A stretch of 64,000 bases of DNA from Klenkia soli (GCF_900103975.1 NZ_FNIR01000019.1:1-64000), one strand, 5' to 3'; positions 35,271 through 43,448 are shown, counted from the stretch's first letter. Program-made: numbers and translations. Notes: a model not told the origin generated them from the letters alone.

Positions 35271-35332
35271 GGTGATCACGGACCCCGGGACACCCGACCG
35301 CGGCGTGCCGTGGGCACAGGTCCGTGATCACC
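35271..35332. repeat. 14-bp inverted repeat in the nhaA/SDR divergent region
   Basis: GGTGATCACGGACC (35271-35284) and its exact reverse complement (35319-35332) are 34 bp apart. Each arm contains the palindrome GTGATCAC. It could be a paired operator, a large hairpin in the 5' region of either gene, or an insertion remnant. Confidence 0.55.
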
Positions 35333-35379
35333 GGCAGGGCCGGGTGTGCGCAACCGGGTCGTGGGGCATCGAGGGTTCC

Positions 35380-36045
35380 GTGGACATCGACCGCAGCCAC
35401 GTCGTCGTCGTCGGGGCCGGACCCGGGCTCGGCGCCGGGATCGCCCGCCGCTTCGCCCGCGAGGGCTTCGACCTCACCCTGGTGGCCCGCACCGCCGGGA
35501 CCCTGGACCCGTTGGCCGGCGAGCTGCGCGGTGCCGGGGCCCAGGTGCGCACGGTGACCGCCGACGTCGCCGACCCGGCGACGCTGGCGACCGCCTTGGC
35601 GCCGGTCGCGGCGGCCGCGCCCGGGGTGGTGGTCCACAACGTGGGCCTCGTGGTGGGCGACGACCTGCTCGTCGACCCCCCTGAGCACTTCGCGCACGCC
35701 CTGGCCGTCGACGTGGTCGGCGCGGTCGCGGTGGCGCAGCTGTTCACCCCGGCGATGCGGGCGGCGGGGGAGGGCACGTTCCTGGTCACCGGTGGCGGCC
35801 CGGCACTGCACCCCGACCGGGCCCACGCCTCGCTGACCCTCGGCAAGGCCGCCCTGCGCAACGCGGTCGCCCTCCTGCACGAGCAGCTGGCCGAGGACGG
35901 CGTGCACGCGGCCGGCGTGACGGTGGTGGGGGTCGTCGAGCCGGGCACCGCGCTGGACCCCGACCGGATCGCCGAGGCGTACTGGGAGCTGCACGCGCAG
36001 CCGCGGGGCAGCTGGACCGCCGACACGGTGGTCGACGGCAGCTGA
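35380..36045 (+). CDS. short-chain dehydrogenase/reductase
   Basis: The 221-residue Rossmann enzyme has cofactor loop VVGAGPGLGAGIARRFA (GxxxGxG) and VHNVGLV in place of the usual NNAG. The catalytic region is altered: the serine lies near TGGGPAL, and no YxxxK is clear, with TLGKAALRNA in its place. Substrate is unknown and catalysis uncertain. The GTG at 35380 has GAGGG upstream. It converges with the SMR genes, with stops directly adjacent (TGATCA). Confidence 0.72.
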   Translation: MDIDRSHVVVVGAGPGLGAGIARRFAREGFDLTLVARTAGTLDPLAGELRGAGAQVRTVTADVADPATLATALAPVAAAAPGVVVHNVGLVVGDDLLVDPPEHFAHALAVDVVGAVAVAQLFTPAMRAAGEGTFLVTGGGPALHPDRAHASLTLGKAALRNAVALLHEQLAEDGVHAAGVTVVGVVEPGTALDPDRIAEAYWELHAQPRGSWTADTVVDGS

Positions 36046-36372
36046 TCAGGAGCCGGCGTGCACCACGACGACGCCGAGCACGACCAGCGCCACGCCCAGC
36101 ACCTCCCGCCGTCCGAGCCGGTCGCCGAACACGGCGGCGCCGCCCAGGGTGGCCAGCGCGATGCCCGACCCCGTCCAGATGCCGTACCCGACGGCCAGCG
36201 ACACCCCGCTGACCAGGGCCCGCGACATGAGGGCCACCGACGCGCCGATGCCGAGCAGGGTGAGCAGGGTGGGGACTGCGCGCCGGAACCCCGCCGAGGC
36301 CCGCAGCGCGCCGATGCCCACCACCTGGGCCAGCACCGCGCCGGCCAGCCACGCGACCGCCGCCCCGCTCAC
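36046..36372 (-). CDS. SMR-family multidrug/guanidinium efflux subunit (second of pair)
   Basis: The 108-residue four-helix protein has SMR features in GYGIWTGSGIALATLGGAAVFGDRL. In canonical SMR proteins TM1 carries an essential glutamate. Here TM1 reads WLAGAVLAQVVGIGAL, with Gln instead of Glu, so it may function only together with the partner subunit. Its start overlaps the partner's stop by 4 bp (GTGA). Confidence 0.78.
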   Translation of the reverse strand: MSGAAVAWLAGAVLAQVVGIGALRASAGFRRAVPTLLTLLGIGASVALMSRALVSGVSLAVGYGIWTGSGIALATLGGAAVFGDRLGRREVLGVALVVLGVVVVHAGS

Positions 36373-36710
36373 GAGGCGCGCGGCCCGGTCTGCAGCACGA
36401 GCACCCCGGCGGCCAGCACGGCCATGCCGACCAGCTGGACGACGGTCAGCGGGTCGCGGAAGAGCAGCACGCTCGCCAGCGTCGCCGCGGCGAGGCCGGC
36501 TCCGGTCAGCGTGGCGTAGGCGGTGCCCAGCGCGACCCCGCCGCGGTGCAGCAGCAGCGAGAACAGCCACAGCGAGACGCCGTAGCCCACCAGCGTCACG
36601 GTGGTCGGCAGCCAGCGGGTGAAGCCGTCGGACACCCGCAGGGCCAGGGTGCCGGCAACCTCGGTGAGCACGGCACCGGTGAGCAGCAGGGCGGAGGGGG
36701 AGGGGCGCAC
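36369..36710 (-). CDS. SMR-family efflux subunit (first of pair)
   Basis: The 113-residue four-helix protein has the canonical TM1 glutamate (GAVLTEVAGTLALR) and the SMR block GTAYATLTGAGLAAATLASVLLFRDPL. The GTG at 36710 has GGAGG about 9 nt upstream. The two adjacent SMR genes resemble heterodimeric pairs such as EbrAB/YkkCD, in which one partner has the proton-coupling glutamate. Substrates could be cationic drugs or guanidinium. Confidence 0.82.
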   Translation of the reverse strand: MRPSPSALLLTGAVLTEVAGTLALRVSDGFTRWLPTTVTLVGYGVSLWLFSLLLHRGGVALGTAYATLTGAGLAAATLASVLLFRDPLTVVQLVGMAVLAAGVLVLQTGPRAS

Positions 36711-36850
36711 CGACCCATCCTCCGGGACGGCGCCCGCGTGGGAGCGGGACGACGGTTCGCCACCGGGCCGGCGACGGCGCACCTTCCGCCCTGACGGCAC
36801 CGAGATCGTCATCGGCCCGCTGCCGACCTGACCCGACCCGCGTGAGCGGG

Positions 36851-37693
36851 TCAGCGGGCGAGGAGCTCCTGGACGCGAGGGGTGAGGCCGGCGTCGCCGC
36901 GGGGCGTGCCGTCGAGTGCGGTGACCGCGGCCGCGCCGCGGATGCCCGACAGCAGCCAGACGGCGTCGGCGGCGTGCAGGTCGGCGACCGTGCCGGGGGT
37001 GACGGCGGTGGGCCAGCCGTCGGCCTCGGCGGCGGCGAACAACCGGGCCTGGGTGGTGCCGGCCAGGATGCCGGTGTCCAGCGGCGGGGTGTGCAGCGTG
37101 CCGCCGGTCGCCCACACGACCGTGGAGGTCGGGCCCTCGAGCAGCCGCCCCTCGGCGGAGGTGAACACCACGTCGTCGGCGCCCACGGCGTGCGCGTGCC
37201 GCTGCGCGGCCATGTTCACCGCGTACGACAGCGTCTTGGCCCCGCCCAGCAACCAGGGCGCACCGGCCCGCACGTCGGCAGCCAGCCCGTAGGTCAGCGC
37301 CACCACGGCGACGCCGTCCCGGCGCTGGCGCAGCACGTCGTCGCCGACGGGGGCCAGCAGGGCCAGCGCGGTCGGTGTCGTCCCGTCGCCGCGGGTGAGG
37401 AACAGCCGGCACACGCCCTCGACGTCGGCCGGCCAGCCCTCGGTGGCCGCCGCGACCAGCGCGCGCCAGGCGTCGTCGGGCACCGGCGGCAGGTCGAGCA
37501 ACCGGGTCGACCGCTGCAGGCGCACCAGGTGGTCGGCCAGGCGCGGCGTCGCGCCGTCGTCGACCAGCACCGACTCGAAGACGCCGTCGCCGCGGGCCAG
37601 CCCGGCGTCGAACGCCGTCACCACCGGTTGGGCGGCCGGTACCCGCACCGCCGCGCCGTCCCGCCAGACCGCCACCGCACGCTGATCGACCAC
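36851..37693 (-). CDS. class IV aminotransferase / 4-amino-4-deoxychorismate lyase-like
   Basis: The 280-residue PLP enzyme of fold type IV has FDAGLARGDGVFES, a PLP-lysine region GGAKTLSYAVNMAAQRHA and EGRLLEGPTSTVVW. It is the positional counterpart of Rv0812, an aminodeoxychorismate lyase making p-aminobenzoate for folate. A D-amino acid or branched-chain aminotransferase role cannot be excluded from sequence. The GTG at 37693 is the start consistent with family length. The gene is 14 bp after the zinc-ribbon gene. Confidence 0.82.
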   Translation of the reverse strand: MVDQRAVAVWRDGAAVRVPAAQPVVTAFDAGLARGDGVFESVLVDDGATPRLADHLVRLQRSTRLLDLPPVPDDAWRALVAAATEGWPADVEGVCRLFLTRGDGTTPTALALLAPVGDDVLRQRRDGVAVVALTYGLAADVRAGAPWLLGGAKTLSYAVNMAAQRHAHAVGADDVVFTSAEGRLLEGPTSTVVWATGGTLHTPPLDTGILAGTTQARLFAAAEADGWPTAVTPGTVADLHAADAVWLLSGIRGAAAVTALDGTPRGDAGLTPRVQELLAR

Positions 37694-37707
37694 GGCCCCA
37701 GCCTGCC

Positions 37708-37911
37708 TCACACCGCCACCGCGGTGCCGCAGATCGTGCAGATCTCGAGCTGCTGGCGCTTCCAGCGCAGCACCGGCACGAAGAACACCGTGAACTGCCG
37801 GTAGCGCTTCACCCGCGCCCACACGGTGGTGTTGCCGCACCGCGGGCAGGTTCGGGTCGACCCGCGTCCGAGGTCCTTCTGCTTGCTGCCGAACCCGAAG
37901 AAGAAGATCAC
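37708..37911 (-). CDS. zinc-ribbon protein, 67 aa
   Basis: The small protein begins VIFFFGFGSK and has two CxxC knuckles (CPRC, CTIC) flanking a basic aromatic stretch RYRQFTVFFVPVLRWKRQ. This looks like the zinc-ribbon-15-type family of actinobacterial proteins with unknown role. The GTG start lies 6 nt after TAGGGT (complement of 37918-37923), so the mRNA is leaderless. A second leaderless promoter for 37945 faces away only 10 bp further on. Confidence 0.75.
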   Translation of the reverse strand: MIFFFGFGSKQKDLGRGSTRTCPRCGNTTVWARVKRYRQFTVFFVPVLRWKRQQLEICTICGTAVAV

Positions 37912-37944
37912 CGCTGAACCCTAGGAGGGCACTACCGTCCCGGC

Positions 37945-38919
37945 ATGGCGGACGACGTCCTCACCTGGCTGCTCGACAGCGACCCGTCCCTGCGCTGGCA
38001 GGTGCAGCGCGACCTCGCCGGCGCACCGCCCGCGGTCTGGCAGGCCACCCGGGCCCGGGTGGCCACCGAGGGGTTCGGCGCCCGGCTGCTGGCCCACCAG
38101 GACCCCGACGGCCAGTGGGCCGGCGGGGCGTTCTTCCCGAGGGTGGACGGCGAGGTGCAGTGGCCGGCCGAGGGCGACGGGCAGCCGTGGACGGCGACCA
38201 CCTGGTCCCTGGCCCAGCTGCGCGAGTGGGGGGTGGACCCCGCCGTGCTCGGCGACACCGCCGACCGGCTGGCCGAGCACTGCCGGTGGGAGTACGACGA
38301 CCTGCCGTACTGGGGCGGTGAGGTCGACGTCTGCATCAACGCCACCACCTTGGCCAACGGGGTGTGGCTGGGGGTGGACGTCGAGCCGCTGGCCGCGTGG
38401 TTCGTCGAGCACCAGCTGGCCGACGGCGGGTGGAACTGCGAGTGGGTGGAGGGCTCGACCCGCTCGTCGGTGCACTCGACCCTGAACGCCGTCCGCGGGT
38501 TGCTCGCGCACGAGGTGGCCACCGGCGGCAGCGCAGAGCTGCGGGCGGCCCGGCACCGCGGCGAGGAGCACCTGCTGGCCCGCCGGCTGCTGCACCGGTC
38601 CTCGGGCGAGCTGCTCGACGTGTGCCTGACCCCACCCGTGCACCCCTCCCGCTGGCGCTTCGACGTCCTGCGGGCGCTGGAGCACCTCCGTGCCGTCTCG
38701 GAGCACGAGAGCACGGCCCCCGACCCCCGGGCGGCGGAGGCGGTCGACCGGCTCCGGGCGGGCCGGCACCCCGACGGGCGGTGGGTGCAGGGCCCGGTGC
38801 AGCCCGGTGAGGTGTGGTTCGGGACCGATGCCCCCACCGGCGAGCCCTCCCGCGGGGTCACCCTCGGTGCGCTGCGGGTGCTGGCCTGGTGGGACGCCGA
38901 TGTCGGACCGGCGCAGTAG
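37945..38919 (+). CDS. terpenoid-cyclase/prenyltransferase-fold (alpha-alpha barrel) protein
   Basis: The 324-residue protein has several QW-like repeats (QDPDGQWAGG, HQLADGGWNCEW, RHPDGRWVQG), typical of squalene cyclase-like alpha/alpha barrels. The catalytic DxDD of cyclases is missing, so it probably has a different enzymatic or binding role. The ATG is 6 nt after TACCGT (37933-37938), which is leaderless. The TAG stop itself is the start of the -10 box of the downstream fur gene. Confidence 0.75.
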   Translation: MADDVLTWLLDSDPSLRWQVQRDLAGAPPAVWQATRARVATEGFGARLLAHQDPDGQWAGGAFFPRVDGEVQWPAEGDGQPWTATTWSLAQLREWGVDPAVLGDTADRLAEHCRWEYDDLPYWGGEVDVCINATTLANGVWLGVDVEPLAAWFVEHQLADGGWNCEWVEGSTRSSVHSTLNAVRGLLAHEVATGGSAELRAARHRGEEHLLARRLLHRSSGELLDVCLTPPVHPSRWRFDVLRALEHLRAVSEHESTAPDPRAAEAVDRLRAGRHPDGRWVQGPVQPGEVWFGTDAPTGEPSRGVTLGALRVLAWWDADVGPAQ

Positions 38920-38929
38920 GTTCGGCGAC

Positions 38930-39388
38930 GTGCCCGACCACACCCCCGAGCCGCCGCCGTTGGCCGACCAGCTGCGTTCCCGCGGGCTGCGGCTGACCAC
39001 GCAGCGGCAGCGGGTGCTGGCGGCGGTCGGGGCGCTCGAGCACGGCACGCCGGAGGAGATCGGCTCGTGGCTGCGCGAGCAGGCCGGCCCCGCCGGCGCC
39101 GCCCCCGACACCTCCACCGTCTACCGCAACCTCGAGCTGCTGGAGAAGCTGGGCCTGGTCTGGCACACCCACCTGGGCAAGGGCGCGCCGGTCTACCACG
39201 CCGCCCAGCACCCGCACCTGCACGTCGTCTGCTCGGGCTGCGGTCGCATCGACTCCGTCGACCCCGCGGTCATGGACGGCGTCGCGGAACGTCTGGCCGC
39301 CGACCTGGGTTACGCCTTGGACGTGGGCCACGTGGCGCTGTCCGGCACCTGCCGGGAGTGCGCCGCGGCGCCCGGATCGGAGACCTGA
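38930..39388 (+). CDS. Fur-family metalloregulator
   Basis: The 152-residue protein has a winged helix (RGLRLTTQRQRVLAAV, DTSTVYRNLELLEKLGLV), the metal-site stretch HPHLHVVC, and the structural zinc cysteines CSGC and CREC. The metal (Fe, Zn or other) cannot be determined. The GTG start lies 7 nt after TAGGTT (38917-38922), which includes the stop codon of the previous gene. It is followed directly by ygfZ, suggesting regulation of Fe-S assembly. Confidence 0.88.
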   Translation: MPDHTPEPPPLADQLRSRGLRLTTQRQRVLAAVGALEHGTPEEIGSWLREQAGPAGAAPDTSTVYRNLELLEKLGLVWHTHLGKGAPVYHAAQHPHLHVVCSGCGRIDSVDPAVMDGVAERLAADLGYALDVGHVALSGTCRECAAAPGSET

Positions 39389-39389
39389 C

Positions 39390-40490
39390 ATGCCCTCCCC
39401 CCTGCTCAGCAAGCCCGGCGCGGTCGCCACCGAGAGCGGCGCCGTGGCCGCCCACTACGGCGAGCCGCTCCCCGAGCAGCGCCGCGCCGCGGAGGGGGCC
39501 GCGCTGGTCGACCGCAGCGACCGCGACGTCGTCGCCGTCCCCGGGCCCGACCGGCTCTCCTGGCTGCACAGCTTGCTCAGCCAGCACCTCGAGCGGCTGC
39601 CCGACGGCGCCGGCACCGAGGCGCTCGTCCTCTCCCCGCAGGGCCACGTCGAGCACCACGTCGTGGTCGCCGAGCTGGCCGGCACCACCTGGCTGGACAC
39701 CGAGCCCGGCGCAGGTGCCGACCTCGCCGGCTGGCTGGACCGCATGCGCTTCATGCTCCGGGTCGAGCCCGCCCTGGTCACCGACGCGTGGGCACTGCTC
39801 ACCCTCGTCGGTCCGCGGGGCGACGACGTCCTGACCGCCGCGGGGCTGCCCGTCCCCGTCGAGACCTACGAGGTGCGTGCCGCCGACGCCGGCTGGGTCC
39901 GCCGCATGCCGGCCGTCGGGGACGGCGTGCCGGCCGTCGACCTCCTGGTGCCCCGCGCCGAGCTGGCCCGGTGGGCCGACGCGCTGCTGGCCGGGGGCGC
40001 CGTGCTGGCCGGGGTCGACGCCCTGGCCGCCCTCGCCGTCGAGGCGCACCGCCCGCGGGTGGGCGCCGACTCCGACCACCGCACCATCCCCAACGAGACC
40101 CCCTGGCTGCAGACCGCGGTGCACCTGGAGAAGGGCTGCTACCGCGGCCAGGAGACCGTGGCCCGGGTGCACAACCTCGGGCGCCCACCGCGCCGGTTGG
40201 TGCTCGTGCACCTCGACGGCATGAGCGAGCAGCTGCCCGCCCCGGGCACCCCCGTCACCAGCGGCACCCGCGAGGTCGGGCGCCTGGGCACCGTCGTCCG
40301 GCACCACGAACTCGGCGTCGTCGGGTTGGCCCTGGTCAAGTCGGCCACCCTGGAGAAGGGCGGCGACCTGCGGGCCGGCGAGACCGTGGTCGTCGTCGAC
40401 CCCGACGACCTCGTGGTCACCACCGACGACACGGTGCTGGCCGCCCGCGAGCGCGTGCGGGCCGTCCGGTCTGCGACGATCGGCCGGTGA
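39390..40490 (+). CDS. ygfZ: folate-binding Fe-S assembly protein YgfZ
   Basis: The 366-residue GcvT-like protein has the diagnostic KGCYRGQE motif and VARVHNLGR after it. YgfZ binds tetrahydrofolate and helps maintain some Fe-S clusters. The gene starts 1 bp after fur and overlaps the next gene (GTGA), forming a fur-ygfZ-BKACE-rsiG operon. It corresponds to Rv0811c in the related M. tuberculosis neighbourhood. Confidence 0.9.
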   Translation: MPSPLLSKPGAVATESGAVAAHYGEPLPEQRRAAEGAALVDRSDRDVVAVPGPDRLSWLHSLLSQHLERLPDGAGTEALVLSPQGHVEHHVVVAELAGTTWLDTEPGAGADLAGWLDRMRFMLRVEPALVTDAWALLTLVGPRGDDVLTAAGLPVPVETYEVRAADAGWVRRMPAVGDGVPAVDLLVPRAELARWADALLAGGAVLAGVDALAALAVEAHRPRVGADSDHRTIPNETPWLQTAVHLEKGCYRGQETVARVHNLGRPPRRLVLVHLDGMSEQLPAPGTPVTSGTREVGRLGTVVRHHELGVVGLALVKSATLEKGGDLRAGETVVVVDPDDLVVTTDDTVLAARERVRAVRSATIGR

Positions 40491-41332
40491 GCTCACCGGG
40501 GACGCTGATCACCCTGGCCCCCACCGGGGCCGAGTCGGCCAAGGCCGACGTCCCCGCGCTGCCCGTCTCCGTCGACGAGGTCGTGGCCACCGCCCGCGAC
40601 TGCGAGGCGCTCGGCGCCGCCGTGGTCCACCTGCACGTCCGCGACCTCGACACCCGGCCGACGCTGGACCTGGTGCGGGTCCGCGAGGTGGTCGACGCCG
40701 TGCGCGAGTCCACCGACCTGGTCGTGCAGCTGTCCTCCGGCGGCGCGGTCACCGACCCGCTGCCCGACCGGGTCGCCGTGCTCGACGCCGAGCCCGACGC
40801 CGCCTCCCTGTCGCTGGGCACGGTCAACTTCGGCCGCGACGTGTTCAGCAACCCCTGGGACCTCATCGTCGAGCTGCACACCCAGATGCGCGACCGCGGC
40901 ATCGTGCCCGAGTACGAGGCCTTCGACCTCGGCCACCTCGCCACGCTCTCGCGGTTGCTCGACCGGCACGGCCCGCCGCACGGCGGCCACGTGCACGTCG
41001 ACCTGGTCATGGGCGTGCCCGGCGGCATGCCCGGCACCACCGGCGCGCTCGCGGCCTGCCTCCCCTCGATCGACCCGTCGTGGACGTTCGCCGCCACCGG
41101 CGTCGGCCGCACCTCCCTGCCGGTCATGCTGGCCGCGCTGTCGGCCGGCGGTCACCTGCGGGTCGGCATGGAGGACACCCTCACCTACGCCCCGGGCCAG
41201 CCGGTGCGGGACAACGCCCAGCTCGTCGCCCGGGCGGCCGGCCTGGCCCGCATCGCCCAACGACCTGCACTGACCACCACCGAGGCCCGCGAGCTGCTGG
41301 GCATCCGCGCACCCCAGGAGGCATCCCGATGA
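40487..41332 (+). CDS. beta-keto acid cleavage enzyme (BKACE, DUF849)
   Basis: The 281-residue TIM barrel has ALGAAVVHLHVRD at the zinc site (HLH) and VDLVMGVPGGMPGT in the core. Family members condense a beta-keto acid with acetyl-CoA, yielding acetoacetate and a CoA ester. The first known substrate was 3-keto-5-aminohexanoate. The actual substrate here is unknown. The GTG start overlaps the ygfZ stop, and its end overlaps the rsiG start (ATGA). Confidence 0.85.
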   Translation: MSSPGTLITLAPTGAESAKADVPALPVSVDEVVATARDCEALGAAVVHLHVRDLDTRPTLDLVRVREVVDAVRESTDLVVQLSSGGAVTDPLPDRVAVLDAEPDAASLSLGTVNFGRDVFSNPWDLIVELHTQMRDRGIVPEYEAFDLGHLATLSRLLDRHGPPHGGHVHVDLVMGVPGGMPGTTGALAACLPSIDPSWTFAATGVGRTSLPVMLAALSAGGHLRVGMEDTLTYAPGQPVRDNAQLVARAAGLARIAQRPALTTTEARELLGIRAPQEASR

Positions 41333-41883
41333 CCGCTCCGTCCGCCGGCGGCACCGCCGTCGACACCCTGCTCGCCCCCGCGTTCCTCGAGGGCATCGAG
41401 CAGCGCGGCATGCTCGACGTCCGCGCGCTGCGCCGGCAGGCCGAGCAGTCCGAGGTCGACCTCTCCTACACCCGGCGCCTGCTGCAGGGCCGGCTGGACA
41501 TCGTCCGCCGCGAGCTGCAGCGCCGCGCCGAGCACGACGGCCGCTCGCTGGTCGACCTGCTGCCCGAGATCCTCTCGGAGAAGGGCCGCGGCCCCGCGCA
41601 CGGCCTGGGCCGGCACCAGACCGTGCAGCCCAGCGACCCGGTCGCCCTCGAGCAGTGGGTCAACGGCCTGGCCCCCGACGTCGACCTCTCCGACGTCGGC
41701 GAGCTGCCCGACGACCAGCTCGAGACCGCGGCCCGCGCGCTGGCCGCCGGCGAGCGCGGGCTGTCGGAGCGCCGTCGCGGCGTGCAGACCGTCATGGACT
41801 CCCTGGCCGGTGAGCTGGGCCGCCGCTACCGCGACGGCGAGGCCGACGTCGCCCAGCTCCTCGCCGCCGAGGGCCGCCACTAG
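41329..41883 (+). CDS. rsiG: RsiG-type anti-sigma factor with two c-di-GMP motifs
   Basis: The 184-residue protein has two predicted helices, each with the exact c-di-GMP signature E(x3)S(x2)R(x3)Q(x3)D. They are at E42-S46-R49-Q53-D57 and E142-S146-R149-Q153-D157. In Streptomyces, RsiG bound to c-di-GMP sequesters the sporulation/motility sigma factor WhiG. The two-motif form should bind c-di-GMP as a monomer. The ATG has AGGAGG 7 nt upstream. The target sigma factor is not in the window. The gene ends inside the first type A repeat. Confidence 0.88.
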   Translation: MTAPSAGGTAVDTLLAPAFLEGIEQRGMLDVRALRRQAEQSEVDLSYTRRLLQGRLDIVRRELQRRAEHDGRSLVDLLPEILSEKGRGPAHGLGRHQTVQPSDPVALEQWVNGLAPDVDLSDVGELPDDQLETAARALAAGERGLSERRRGVQTVMDSLAGELGRRYRDGEADVAQLLAAEGRH

Positions 41884-41960
41884 AAGGACCCCCTCGCCCC
41901 CCACGACCCGCTCCGCGCGCCGCGGGGCCCTGCGAGGGGGCCGTTCCAGCCCTACCTGAG
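41883..41960 (+). repeat. type A structured intergenic element, copy 1
   Basis: A roughly 77-bp element beginning GAAGGACCCC directly at the rsiG stop. Stem P1 is 41889-41897/41932-41940 (9 perfect pairs). Stem P2 is 41907-41911/41915-41919 (4 of 5 pairs). It ends GGCCGTTCCA...CCTGA. Other copies are at 56458 and 63856. Confidence 0.8.
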
Positions 41961-41967
41961 GAGTGAC

Positions 41968-42930
41968 GTGCGGTTCCCCGAGAATCCGGTGCTGGTGGAG
42001 GTGTGGCGGTCGGGGTTCTTCGAGTCGGCGCACCGCGGGTCGCTGGTGGTCCTGGACGCCGACGGTGCGGTGACCCGGGCGGTCGGGGCGGTCGACGTCC
42101 CCACGCTGCCGCGGTCGTCGAACAAGCCGGTGCAGGCGACCACGTACCTGGACGCCGGGTGGGTGCCGCGCTCGACGGAGGAGCTGGCCATCGCCGCCGG
42201 CTCGCACTCCGGCGAGTCCGGTCACGTGCAGCTGGCGCTGGCGATGCTGGCCGCGGCCGGCCTCGGCCCCCACGACCTGGGCTGCCCGGCCGCGTTGCCC
42301 TCCGACGAGCGCGAGCGCGCCGCCTGGCTGGTCGAGGGGCGGGCTCCGGCACGCGAGGCGATGAACTGCTCGGGCAAGCACGCGGCGATGCTGTCGGCCT
42401 GCGTCGCCGCCGGGTGGCCGACGCACGGCTACCTGGACCGGGCGCACCCGCTCCAGCAGGCGATCGAGGCCCGGCTGGGCGAGGCCGGCGGCGAGCCGGT
42501 GAGCGCCGTCGTCGTCGACGGCTGCGGTGCGCCGCAGCACGCGCTGTCGGTGACCGCCCTGGCCCGCGGGGTCCTCGGGCTGGTGCACGCCGAGCCGGGC
42601 ACCTCCGGGCGGGCCGTCGCCGATGCCGTGCGGGCGCATCCGTGGCTGGTCGCGGGCACCGGCAAGGACGACACCCTGCTCATGCAGGCCGTGCCCGGTC
42701 TGCTGGTCAAGGGCGGTGCCGACGGCGTCCACGTGGCCGCGCTGCCCGGGGCCGGCGCCGTGGCCCTGAAGCTGGACGACGGCGGCGACCGCGGCCGCAT
42801 GCCGGCGCTCTGCGCCGGGCTGGCCCTGCTCGGGGTCGCCCCCGAGGTGCTCGCCCCGTTCGCGGTGACCCCGGTGATCGGTGGCGACGGCGTGGTCGGC
42901 GAGGTCCGCCCGGCCGCCGTCCTGGTCTGA
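41968..42930 (+). CDS. L-asparaginase II family (PF06089-type)
   Basis: The 320-residue protein begins VRFPENPVLVEVWRSG and contains SSNKPVQA, AAGSHSGE, MNCSGKHAAML and VDGCGAPQHAL, the conserved blocks of the rhizobial-type asparaginase II family. It is unrelated to E. coli AnsA/AnsB. It hydrolyses asparagine to aspartate and ammonia. The GTG at 41968 has GAGGAG 5 nt upstream. It is a single gene after the first type A element. Confidence 0.88.
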   Translation: MRFPENPVLVEVWRSGFFESAHRGSLVVLDADGAVTRAVGAVDVPTLPRSSNKPVQATTYLDAGWVPRSTEELAIAAGSHSGESGHVQLALAMLAAAGLGPHDLGCPAALPSDERERAAWLVEGRAPAREAMNCSGKHAAMLSACVAAGWPTHGYLDRAHPLQQAIEARLGEAGGEPVSAVVVDGCGAPQHALSVTALARGVLGLVHAEPGTSGRAVADAVRAHPWLVAGTGKDDTLLMQAVPGLLVKGGADGVHVAALPGAGAVALKLDDGGDRGRMPALCAGLALLGVAPEVLAPFAVTPVIGGDGVVGEVRPAAVLV

Positions 42931-42945
42931 GGCGTCCCTCACACT

Positions 42946-42988
42946 GCTAGCTCCTCTGCTTGCAGGAGCTAGCACCCTGGGTTAGCGT
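42946..42988 (+). promoter_or_regulatory. palindromic operator and promoter of the XRE-HbhA operon
   Basis: A 10-bp perfect inverted repeat GCTAGCTCCT/AGGAGCTAGC (42946-42955/42964-42973) surrounds the -35 box TTGCAG (42960-42965). A 17-bp spacer leads to TAGCGT (42983-42988), 7 nt before the GTG start. This is probably an autoregulatory site of the XRE regulator. Confidence 0.65.
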
Positions 42989-42995
42989 CGTGGGC

Positions 42996-43448
42996 GTGCA
43001 GAACCCGTCGGAGATCGTCAGCTCGGTCCGCGAGAGCGTGACCAGTGCTGTCGAGTCCGCCGCTGCCGAGGCGACCACCGTGTCGACCGCGGTCAGCTCC
43101 CAGGTGGGCGACTTCATCCGCACCCAGCGCAACGCCGCCCAGGTGTCGTTGCGCGAACTGGCCCGCACCGCCGGGGTCAGCAACCCCTACCTCTCGCAGG
43201 TGGAGCGGGGACTGCGCAAGCCGTCGGCGGAGATCCTGGCCCAGATCGCCCGGGGCCTGAAGATCTCGGCCGAGACGCTCTACGAGCAGGCCGGGATCCT
43301 CGACCGCCGCTCCGGCACCCCGGACACGGTCACCGCGATCCGGGCCGACCCGGCGCTGTCCGAGCGGCACAAGTCGGTGCTGCTGGACCTCTACGAGTCC
43401 CTGGCCACCCGGCCCACCACCCCCACCACCCAGGAGGAGCAGCGATGA
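42996..43448 (+). CDS. XRE-family transcriptional regulator (Rv0474-like)
   Basis: The 150-residue protein has a helical N-terminal extension and then a Cro/C1 HTH: GDFIRTQRNAAQVSLRELA and VSNPYLSQVERGLRKPSAEIL. The leaderless GTG at 42996 lies 7 nt after TAGCGT. The stop overlaps the start of the HbhA-like gene. In mycobacteria, Rv0474 sits before hbhA and regulates it and itself. Confidence 0.88.
   Translation: MQNPSEIVSSVRESVTSAVESAAAEATTVSTAVSSQVGDFIRTQRNAAQVSLRELARTAGVSNPYLSQVERGLRKPSAEILAQIARGLKISAETLYEQAGILDRRSGTPDTVTAIRADPALSERHKSVLLDLYESLATRPTTPTTQEEQR

Noticed and set aside
36711-36850. Possible guanidine riboswitch before the SMR pair
   Set aside because: A CCGA...TCGG stem with ACGA in the loop is visible, but a second ACGR hairpin required for the mini-ykkC class was not found.
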